From contig JAJZEJ010000622.1 in assembly GCA_021828635.1 (NCBI GenBank), forward strand, positions 1 to 9,778: a stretch of DNA of 9,778 bases, read 5' to 3'. Below are positions 1 to 5,187 of the stretch, in pieces; positions within the stretch are counted from its first letter, which is position 1; every line of letters begins with the position of its first letter. The position numbers and the translations under genes are program-made. The notes under the pieces are model-generated. The model saw only the letters and a program-made list of their open reading frames with translations, did not search any database and was not told the DNA's origin. This DNA comes from Chloroflexota bacterium (GTDB taxonomy: Bacteria; Chloroflexota; Ktedonobacteria; Ktedonobacterales; Ktedonobacteraceae).

Positions 1-236
1 ATCACACCCAGGTCACGGTAGTAGGGTAGTGTAAAGTCCTGGCCGACCTCAATGCAGATAGCTGTACCGACCTGAGTAGCCTCATGTCCCTGGCAACTTG
101 CCACTACATCACCATAACCATGCGTATGCAAACGCACAAGACGCTCATCAACTAATCTGGTCAATAGCATACGGGCATAGAGCTTACGTAACAACGGTAT
201 CGAAAGGGACGTGTTCATAACGCTATGCCGTTCCAT
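1..236 (-). CDS. 2-oxoacid dehydrogenase E1 component, alpha subunit (5' end only; continues beyond the left edge)
   Basis: The reverse strand reads open from an ATG at 236 (or the in-frame ATG at 218) to position 1, with an in-frame TAG just upstream at 245-243. The product contains LLRKLYARMLLTRLVDERL, then GHEATQVGTAICIEVGQDF, then LPYYRDLG. This is the N-terminal pattern of E1 alpha (PF00676): a first helix ending in DERL, the GxEAxxVG segment, then a YRDxG loop. It aligns well with residues about 20-80 of the divergent fused E1, including the shared YYRDLG, so the two are paralogues. E1 alpha binds thiamine diphosphate and decarboxylates pyruvate or branched-chain 2-oxoacids before transfer to lipoyl-E2. 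The TPP motif lies beyond the edge, so the substrate cannot be judged. Neither start has a strong ribosome site. I give the longer form; the shorter would end at 218. Confidence 0.85.
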   Translation of the reverse strand, partial: MERHSVMNTSLSIPLLRKLYARMLLTRLVDERLVRLHTHGYGDVVASCQGHEATQVGTAICIEVGQDFTLPYYRDLGV

Positions 237-302
237 TCCAGCCTATCTGATACATACAAACCTGTTATTTCAATCTCTCCGTCTCGTTTAGCTAGTAGCA
301 AA

Positions 303-357
303 TGTTGCTTTCACAAAACATTGACATTATACAACTCACCGTTTGTAAGAAGCAACA
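303..357. promoter_or_regulatory. Imperfect inverted repeat centred on the leftward -10 box (candidate operator)
   Basis: The left arm TGTTGCTT (303-310) pairs with AAGCAACA (350-357). A second inner pair, ACAAA (313-317) and TTTGT (342-346), has almost the same centre, near 330. That is also the position of the minus-strand TATAAT (331-326), and the right arm covers its -35. A dimeric regulator bound here would cover the whole leftward promoter. The regulator is not identified, and the centre spacing (about 25 bases between inner arms) is wide for a single simple operator. Confidence 0.35.
326..355 (-). promoter_or_regulatory. Candidate promoter of the leftward E1-alpha gene
   Basis: On the minus strand a perfect TATAAT lies at 331-326, with TTGCTT at 355-350 as a weak -35 (TTG matched) and an 18-base spacer. 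Transcription would start near 319, leaving an untranslated leader of about 80-100 bases before the E1-alpha start. The -10 sits at the centre of an inverted repeat, reported separately. Confidence 0.5.
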
Positions 358-409
358 GAAAAACAACAGCCAGGACAAAAGGACAAAGGTAGAGCTATCA
401 TAGGTAACA

Positions 410-438
410 TTGCAATTCGCCTGTAGAAAATCTATAAT
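410..438 (+). promoter_or_regulatory. Sigma-70-type promoter of the fused E1 gene
   Basis: TTGCAA (410-415) is separated by exactly 17 bases from a perfect TATAAT (433-438). Initiation would fall near 445. This gives a leader of about 70 bases to the ATG at 514, and it leaves the earlier in-frame ATG at 448 essentially at the 5' end of the transcript, which argues for 514 as the true start. Confidence 0.6.
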
Positions 439-498
439 GATTCTGGCATGTTTCGCAATGAGAAAGGCAACATAAAGGAAGAAGGATGCATCATCTAT

Positions 499-503
499 GG
501 AGG
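499..503 (+). promoter_or_regulatory. Ribosome binding site deciding the start of the fused E1
   Basis: GGAGG is followed by 10 bases and ATG at 514. The in-frame ATG at 448 has no comparable site. Confidence 0.6.
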
Positions 504-513
504 CAATATTAGT

Positions 514-2616
514 ATGACAACCAATATTCGCGCTACGAAAGCCGATACTCCCGCAACGACGCTGGATGTCATCGCGCTTTACCGTACAATGGTAACAGCG
601 AGAGTGACAAATGATCTCCTAAAAACACGCAAGACACAAGGACGTTTCCCTTTTTACATTGGCTGTGCCGGACACGAAAGTATGGCTGCGGTAGTAGCAG
701 CATTGGAAGAGCATGACTGGCTTTCTCTCTACTACCGTGATCTGGGTGCCTGGCTCCAACGAACACATGATTTATACGGCCCTATCCGTGAAGCATACTC
801 ACGCACAACAGGACCGATGTGCGCGGGTCGAAACATGCCTTCCCATTACAGTAGCAAACAGCATCATATTCTGCCTGCGGTCAGCGAAGTGGCTGGCCAT
901 ACTCCATTTGCGGGCGGTGTTGCCTTCTCTATTCAACGACATAACGATGTAACTGGCGAAATCGTGCTATGTTCCACTGGTGATGGGGGAGCAGCCACCA
1001 ATGATTTTAATGCTCTTTTCCGCGCCTCAGCGGTTCATCAACTACCCATTTTACTGATAGTTGAGAATAACGGCTGGGCCATTACCGCCGAGTCGTCTAT
1101 TCAATGGGCAGGTTCGCTGGTAGAATGGGCCAAAGGTGGTGGTGTTTATGCGGAAGATGTAGACGGCACCGATGTCATAGCAACCTATGAGGCCACGCGC
1201 CGCTTGGCAGAGCATATACGCTCTGGGTGCGGCCCCGCGTTCATGCATCTCCATCTAGGACTGCTAGATGCACATTCAAGCAGTACCGATATCAGGTCAT
1301 ATCGCAAGAAGGAAGAGATCGAACTGACCACTGCGCTGAAAGACCCTGTCAAGAACTTTGGGCGATGGCTTGTCGAACATGACTACCTGCAAGAAAGCGA
1401 TCTTGACCGCATGCGTAAAGAGGTACGCGCCGAACTAGAACAAATTGAGCAGGAAGTTCTTCAAGAGCCTGAAGCAACAAGTGAGCGTGTGCTAGATCAC
1501 ATTGTCTATGTTCCTGAGTGGCGCGAGAATACGCCACGCGGCAATAAACGCCAGATGACGATGTTGGCTGCAATCAACGAAGCTCTGGCCGAACTGGCCC
1601 AACGTGACCCCGATTTCTTTGTCTATGGCCAGGATGTCGGTAGCCCTAAAGGTGGTGTCTTTGGGGCAACAGCTACCCTCGTCACACAATTCCCTGGCCG
1701 CGCTATCAGTAGCCCATTGAATGAACAAGTGATTATTGGTATCGTCGCGGGCGCGGGCATGCATGACAGCAAAGCGCGTTGTGCTGAGATACAATTTGTA
1801 GATTATCATCAATCCGCAGCGCAGACCATTCGCCTAGCAGCACGCTATTCCTATCAGAACTACGGTACCTGGACAGTTCCCATGCTCATTCGCACCAAGT
1901 CTGGTAGCGGCGGCGGCGGTCCCATCTCTAGTGGTGGCGCGGGTGGTGGTGCCTTCGGCCATTCTAATGCGGGCGAACAATGGTTTACCTCTATCCCTGG
2001 CATGATTACCATCTGCCCATCAAATCCCTATGATGCAAAAGGGTTGTTACTAGAGGCTGCACGCGCACAATCGCCTGTTACCTTCTTGGAGCGTGGACGC
2101 CTGTATCGCGCCGAGCCGCCCAAAGACAGCAATGGCAACGTCATCGAAGCTATCAGCCAGTACTGGCAAGTGCCAGATGGCTATTATACGCAACCAATCG
2201 GCAAAGCTAGACGCATCAAGCTCGGCGCAGGCCCGGTCAATGCCGCCATTATTGCCTGGGGTACGATGGTACTTGAAGCCTGTATCGCTGCTACCAACAT
2301 TGTCAATCTCGATGGGGGCGCGATTGAAATTGTCGATCTGCGCACGTTGGAACCATTCGATGAAGAGACCATTAAAGCTGCCGTTCACGAGGCTAACCGC
2401 GTGCTAGTGGTGACAGAAGAATCCGACCTGAGTAGCTATGGTAGGCATATTCATTCGTGGATTGTGGAGCATTGCTTCTATGATCTGGATTGCACGCCAG
2501 TCTTCATCGCAGCACTCAAAGCTCCTCCCGCACCCTATAACGCGCAGGAAGAGGCTGTCTTCTATCCATCTGCCCAGACTATCCAAGAGAAACTAGAAGC
2601 ATTACTAGCTGAATAA
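514..2616 (+). CDS. Fused 2-oxoacid dehydrogenase E1 component (alpha and beta subunits in one 700-residue chain)
   Basis: This is the thiamine-diphosphate-dependent E1 of a pyruvate or branched-chain 2-oxoacid dehydrogenase complex, which decarboxylates the 2-oxoacid and loads the acyl group on lipoyl-E2 in the cytosol. Residues about 15-320 are E1 alpha: GHESMAA, YYRDLG, the TPP/Mg motif GDGG (156-159) closing with ENN (184-186), and the phosphorylation-loop-like AHSSST (253-258). Residues about 345-700 are E1 beta: YGQDVGSPKGGVFGAT, SPLNEQVIIG, EIQFVDY, PSNPYDAKGLL and FLERGRLYR, then a transketolase C-terminal domain with VDLRTLEPFD and the terminal PAPY motif. The length fits known alpha-beta fusions. 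A Gly-rich stretch (about 464-482) precedes HSNAGE, where E1 beta usually has HSQS-E. The start at 514 is chosen on its ribosome site and promoter position; a start at 448 would add 22 atypical residues. No E2 or E3 gene is in the window, so the substrate is undecided. Confidence 0.92.
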   Translation: MTTNIRATKADTPATTLDVIALYRTMVTARVTNDLLKTRKTQGRFPFYIGCAGHESMAAVVAALEEHDWLSLYYRDLGAWLQRTHDLYGPIREAYSRTTGPMCAGRNMPSHYSSKQHHILPAVSEVAGHTPFAGGVAFSIQRHNDVTGEIVLCSTGDGGAATNDFNALFRASAVHQLPILLIVENNGWAITAESSIQWAGSLVEWAKGGGVYAEDVDGTDVIATYEATRRLAEHIRSGCGPAFMHLHLGLLDAHSSSTDIRSYRKKEEIELTTALKDPVKNFGRWLVEHDYLQESDLDRMRKEVRAELEQIEQEVLQEPEATSERVLDHIVYVPEWRENTPRGNKRQMTMLAAINEALAELAQRDPDFFVYGQDVGSPKGGVFGATATLVTQFPGRAISSPLNEQVIIGIVAGAGMHDSKARCAEIQFVDYHQSAAQTIRLAARYSYQNYGTWTVPMLIRTKSGSGGGGPISSGGAGGGAFGHSNAGEQWFTSIPGMITICPSNPYDAKGLLLEAARAQSPVTFLERGRLYRAEPPKDSNGNVIEAISQYWQVPDGYYTQPIGKARRIKLGAGPVNAAIIAWGTMVLEACIAATNIVNLDGGAIEIVDLRTLEPFDEETIKAAVHEANRVLVVTEESDLSSYGRHIHSWIVEHCFYDLDCTPVFIAALKAPPAPYNAQEEAVFYPSAQTIQEKLEALLAE

Positions 2617-2620
2617 GCCC

Positions 2621-2674
2621 GTAGGGACTGATGTACCGCGTCCGTATGGGCGGACGCGATACATCGGTCCCTAC
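2621..2674. repeat. Long near-perfect hairpin after the fused E1, possible interspersed palindrome and bidirectional terminator
   Basis: Two 24-base arms (2621-2644 and 2651-2674) flank a six-base loop TATGGG. Twenty-two positions pair normally, one is G:U (T2629 with G2666) and one is a C-A mismatch (C2636 with A2659). The ends read GTAGGGAC and GTCCCTAC. It begins just past the E1 stop and lies between convergent genes, so it could end transcripts from both sides, although no T tract follows. Its length and palindromic ends are also typical of dispersed intergenic palindromes; only one copy is present here. Confidence 0.7.
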
Positions 2675-2717
2675 ACCACAATTACCATATTATTTCGTTA
2701 TAGAACACCATCGATTT

Positions 2718-3257
2718 TTACGGCACGTTTGCGTGTAGAACCTGAAGCGCACTTTCTACTCGTGCTAAAGATTCATCCAATGGCTTGCCGGTGTCCAGTA
2801 CACAACCATGATCTTCAAAATATTCAAAACGTGGTTTCCAGCGTAACCATTCTTTCCACGAGGTAATCTGAAACGTCGCTACTTCGCCTTTACGACCCTC
2901 AAGACGACGACGTTGCAGTTCCTCGGCACATTGGCAATGCACAACCAACATGGGAACATGAAGGGTCTCTGCGATCTGCCGCGCCTGCACGTAGGTGTTA
3001 TAATACGTGAGTGGTGAATCGATGACGACACTTAATCCCAACTTCAATTGTTCACGAGCAAAGGCAAACATGAGTTCATAGGAGAGCCAACCAATCTCTG
3101 CTATTTCCCCTAACGTATCCACCCCTGTTTGACGAATCACATCACGATCTATCAGAGGCACACGTAATGTCATTGCAAGCATACGCGCAATAGTACTTTT
3201 CCCCGTTCCAGGATACCCGCGCATGACAATCAGTGTACAGCGTGTGGAAACCTTCAT
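2718..3257 (-). CDS. P-loop nucleotide kinase-like ATPase (AAA_33 / zeta-toxin-like fold), 179 residues
   Basis: The protein opens with a beta strand (TLIVMRG) and a complete Walker A, GYPGTGKST (residues 14-22). DRDVIR follows at about 37-42, the position where small-molecule kinases of this fold keep an acidic substrate-binding motif. Then come a hydrophobic strand ending in an acid, VVIDSP (a Walker B-like element), and an Arg-rich lid segment, EELQRRRLEGRKG. This arrangement is that of ATP-dependent small-molecule kinases (gluconate, shikimate or chloramphenicol phosphotransferase-like). The substrate cannot be told from sequence. The ATG at 3257 has GAGAGG five bases upstream; the GTG at 3263 would add two residues and overlap that site. 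The gene is monocistronic, convergent with the E1 gene and divergent from the membrane protein gene. No antitoxin-like partner is adjacent, so a toxin role is not supported. Confidence 0.8.
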   Translation of the reverse strand: MKVSTRCTLIVMRGYPGTGKSTIARMLAMTLRVPLIDRDVIRQTGVDTLGEIAEIGWLSYELMFAFAREQLKLGLSVVIDSPLTYYNTYVQARQIAETLHVPMLVVHCQCAEELQRRRLEGRKGEVATFQITSWKEWLRWKPRFEYFEDHGCVLDTGKPLDESLARVESALQVLHANVP

Positions 3258-3309
3258 GCTCACCTCTCACAAGTTATGCCAACAATATCTCTTGAACCAT
3301 ACAAAGGGT

Positions 3310-3339
3310 ATTATAAAAAATTTCTTTTTTCTTTGTCCA
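3310..3339 (-). promoter_or_regulatory. Promoter of the P-loop kinase gene
   Basis: On the minus strand TGGACA (3339-3334, five of six to consensus) precedes a perfect TATAAT (3315-3310) with an 18-base spacer. The leader to the ATG at 3257 would be about 45 bases. Confidence 0.6.
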
Positions 3340-3390
3340 TAGCCCAATAAGCTTACTTATAGAATGAGCAACACTACAGATTACCCAGCC

Positions 3391-3419
3391 TTGACGGTAT
3401 AGGTCAGGCGCGTTATCAT
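3391..3419 (+). promoter_or_regulatory. Promoter of the small membrane protein gene
   Basis: TTGACG (3391-3396, five of six) and TATCAT (3414-3419, five of six) are separated by exactly 17 bases. Initiation near 3426 leaves a leader of about 66 bases before the ATG at 3492. Confidence 0.6.
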
Positions 3420-3436
3420 CCATATAGCATTGCGCG

Positions 3437-3458
3437 GATGACTGCAAGATGACTGCAA
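3437..3458 (+). repeat. Perfect tandem duplication of an 11-base unit in a leader
   Basis: GATGACTGCAA occurs twice back to back (3437-3447 and 3448-3458), followed by GT. It lies just downstream of the predicted start of transcription of the membrane protein gene. It may be a simple slippage duplication or a paired binding site. Confidence 0.75.
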
Positions 3459-3491
3459 GTAGAGAGCAAAGTAAAGGTATTATACACAATC

Positions 3492-3764
3492 ATGATGAAG
3501 AAACTTCGTGGACGCAATCTCGCCCACCCCGGCTGTTTAATTGGTATTACGACTGGTCTGATCGTCGGCATCATCTTAGGTGGTATACTGGCTGCCGTCT
3601 TTGGTGTCGCGCTAAACACGGTTCTGCTGATCTGGCTTGGTCTCACTGTTGGCCTGGCAATTATCGGCTGGATTATCGGTGATCGCCTCTCCTCACGTTT
3701 TCCCGCTCTTGAAGAAGAGTCGGAGACTCTTGCGCCAAATACAGTTGAGGATGCCAGAGGGTAG
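3492..3764 (+). CDS. Small two-helix integral membrane protein, function unknown
   Basis: The 90-residue product has a basic N-terminus (MMKKLRGR) followed by two long Gly-rich hydrophobic stretches, about residues 15-40 and 43-63. They are joined by a very short turn containing Asn42, and then comes an acidic soluble tail (EEESE near 74-78). By the positive-inside rule the N-terminus, and therefore also the C-terminal tail, should face the cytoplasm, making a helical hairpin. No enzyme motif is visible and I do not recognise the family. The ribosome site is weak (AAAGG at 3473-3477 is too far from 3492); the ATG at 3495 is an equal alternative. A good promoter and a plausible membrane topology favour a real gene. 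A small holin-like or stress membrane protein is possible but unsupported. Confidence 0.65.
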   Translation: MMKKLRGRNLAHPGCLIGITTGLIVGIILGGILAAVFGVALNTVLLIWLGLTVGLAIIGWIIGDRLSSRFPALEEESETLAPNTVEDARG

Positions 3765-3783
3765 GAAATCCAAACTATCCTAC

Positions 3784-3812
3784 TAGCAATTTTATGTTAA
3801 GTATGCTATAGT
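3784..3812 (+). promoter_or_regulatory. Extended -10 promoter of the zinc-ribbon gene
   Basis: TATAGT (3807-3812) is preceded by TGC (3804-3806), an extended -10, while the -35 region (TAGCAA, 3784-3789) is poor. Transcription from here would give an unusually long leader of about 214 bases before the ATG at 4033. Confidence 0.45.
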
Positions 3813-3844
3813 ATGGATACGCAAGTAACGTAATCCTTCTCCAA

Positions 3845-3976
3845 ATGTTACATCAATGGGAGCAACGCCGCTCCAGGGCGATGATGCGTAGTCCAATGGA
3901 TAACGTATTGTCGTGGTTTTTTCTGTCACCAGACGATGCACCACCAGATACGAACGTCCTTCTCGTGTACTGTTGA
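3845..3976 (+). other. Possible 43-codon leader ORF in the long 5' region of the zinc-ribbon gene
   Basis: An ATG at 3845 opens a reading frame to TGA at 3974-3976. Its product begins MLHQWEQRRSRAMMRS and ends LLVYC. It lies entirely inside the predicted leader, but it has no ribosome site before its ATG and no recognisable motif. It may be chance. I otherwise see nothing in 3813-4021 apart from leader sequence. Confidence 0.15.
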
Positions 3977-4021
3977 ATGAATAGCGTGTGTATGAACAGT
4001 TACACCTGATCAGCACCACCC

Positions 4022-4027
4022 AGGAGG
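4022..4027 (+). promoter_or_regulatory. Strong ribosome binding site fixing the zinc-ribbon start
   Basis: AGGAGG sits five bases before ATG 4033. This rules out the upstream in-frame start at 3988, which would place the site inside the coding sequence. Confidence 0.75.
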
Positions 4028-4032
4028 TTCCT

Positions 4033-4257
4033 ATGTCTACATTCTTCAACGAGTTTCGGCGACCAATCTCTGTCGATTTTGCCCCACGTGGTAGCGCCTG
4101 CGAATGGTGCGGCAAGCCAGCAGAGCAGCAGATTACGGCTATTGGTGGTCGCTTTCACAACGACGGGGGAACGTTCTGCCGCGCCTGTGGTGAGAAGTTT
4201 GCTCAAGTGGTCATTAATTCACTCCAGACCACGCCTGAAGCTGAGCCAATCATTTAA
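4033..4257 (+). CDS. Small zinc-ribbon protein (CxxC...CxxC), 74 residues, function unknown
   Basis: Two knuckles, CEWC (residues 23-26) and CRACG (49-53), are 22 residues apart and would bind one zinc ion in a zinc-ribbon fold. Between them is a hydrophilic segment, GGRFHNDGG, with His42. The first 20 residues are Arg-rich (FRRP) and the tail after 60 is short and acidic. There is no signal peptide or membrane segment, so the protein is cytosolic. Such ribbons commonly bind nucleic acid or protein partners, but I do not recognise this family and give it no function. It stands alone, with its own promoter and an exceptionally good ribosome site, and it is convergent with korB across a hairpin. 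The strong translation signal suggests substantial expression. Confidence 0.75.
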   Translation: MSTFFNEFRRPISVDFAPRGSACEWCGKPAEQQITAIGGRFHNDGGTFCRACGEKFAQVVINSLQTTPEAEPII

Positions 4258-4295
4258 GCAAGGCCGTATCGGATAAATAGAGGCAAAACAATTCA

Positions 4296-4328
4296 CAGAC
4301 AGGGTACCCACAAGGGATACCCTGTCTG
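4296..4328. terminator. Hairpin between the convergent zinc-ribbon and korB genes
   Basis: Arms CAGACAGGGTA (4296-4306) and TACCCTGTCTG (4318-4328) pair perfectly over 11 bases around an 11-base loop whose CCC and GGG can extend the stem past one bulged A. No clear T tract follows on either strand. It is therefore a probable bidirectional transcription end or 3' stabiliser rather than a textbook intrinsic terminator. Confidence 0.6.
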
Positions 4329-4341
4329 CTTAATATGCTAC

Positions 4342-5187
4342 TTAGGCATAACGCTGCATATAGCTCTGAATATCGAATGGCTTAGACTGCTTCACCAAAT
4401 GATGAGCGGCCTCGTCCATCGTCGGGCGCTCCTCTTGATAGAAGAGGCCAATAAACGGTTTTTCGGTCTCCATTGCCAGGTTCATTGCCTGCATGCGATT
4501 GTGCGCGTCATGGTCTGCTGGCATGGGTGTGATGGCTGTATCCCAGGCATCAAAGGTATGGTAGAACGTTGGACAAGGACTCATAGCATGAATAAAGGCA
4601 AAGCCCTTATGCTGAATGCCTTGCTCGATCAGCGCCGCCAGTTCTTTTGGCTTGGCCGAGTAACCACGCGCCACAAAGCTGACGTTGAGGCTAAGTGCTG
4701 TCGCAATCGGATTGAACTGCGAGGCTAGCAAGCCATAGGGTGTAGATTTGGTGACATGGCCGTGCGGAGAGGTCGGTGAGGTCTGTCCTTTGGTTAGTCC
4801 ATAGATCTCGTTATCCATGACGACAACGGTAATGTCAATGTTACGCAGTGCGGCATGCACGAGATGACCAGCACCGATGCTGAAGAAATCGCCATCACCG
4901 CCGACCGCAACCACGGTCAGATCGGGGCGGGCCATCTTCAAGCCTTGCGCGACAGGCAGGGCGCGTCCATGCACACTATGAAACCCGAAGGTCTTCATGA
5001 AATGTGGGAAACGGCTAGAGCAACCGATACCGGAGACCACTACTGTCTGATCAGGTGCCAATTTCAAGCCCGCCAGGCCACGATAGGCGGCATTTAGCAC
5101 GCCAAAATCGCCGCAACCGGGACACCAGGTTGGCTTCACATCACTTTTGTAATCTTTGGGCGTAGGATTGATGACCACTTGTGTCAT
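4342..5187 (-). CDS. korB: 2-oxoacid:ferredoxin oxidoreductase, beta subunit
   Basis: This is the catalytic subunit that holds thiamine diphosphate and one [4Fe-4S] cluster. With KorA it converts a 2-oxoacid plus CoA to acyl-CoA and CO2 while reducing ferredoxin; the reaction is reversible in many organisms. Cluster ligands fit family positions: Cys22 and Cys25 in WCPGCGDFG, Cys56 in GIGCSS, and Cys205 in SPCPTF. The TPP/Mg motif runs from GGDGD (96-100) to DNEIYGLT (125-132), followed by KGQTSPTS. The 281-residue length is normal. The ATG overlaps the korA stop as ATGA, and AGGAGG (5203-5198) lies ten bases upstream inside korA, so the two are translationally coupled. The symbol korB assumes 2-oxoglutarate as substrate; pyruvate or a broad range is possible. 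Confidence 0.9.
   Translation of the reverse strand: MTQVVINPTPKDYKSDVKPTWCPGCGDFGVLNAAYRGLAGLKLAPDQTVVVSGIGCSSRFPHFMKTFGFHSVHGRALPVAQGLKMARPDLTVVAVGGDGDFFSIGAGHLVHAALRNIDITVVVMDNEIYGLTKGQTSPTSPHGHVTKSTPYGLLASQFNPIATALSLNVSFVARGYSAKPKELAALIEQGIQHKGFAFIHAMSPCPTFYHTFDAWDTAITPMPADHDAHNRMQAMNLAMETEKPFIGLFYQEERPTMDEAAHHLVKQSKPFDIQSYMQRYA

Noticed and set aside
2718..3257. Zeta-type toxin of a toxin-antitoxin pair
   Set aside because: The Walker A fold fits, but no small antitoxin gene is adjacent on the same strand.
3274..3489. 71-codon frame on the minus strand between kinase and membrane protein
   Set aside because: It covers the two divergent promoters, starts without a ribosome site and has no recognisable features.
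3792..4115. 107-codon minus-strand frame opposite the zinc-ribbon leader
   Set aside because: It overlaps the strongly supported zinc-ribbon start and shows no domain; judged a shadow.
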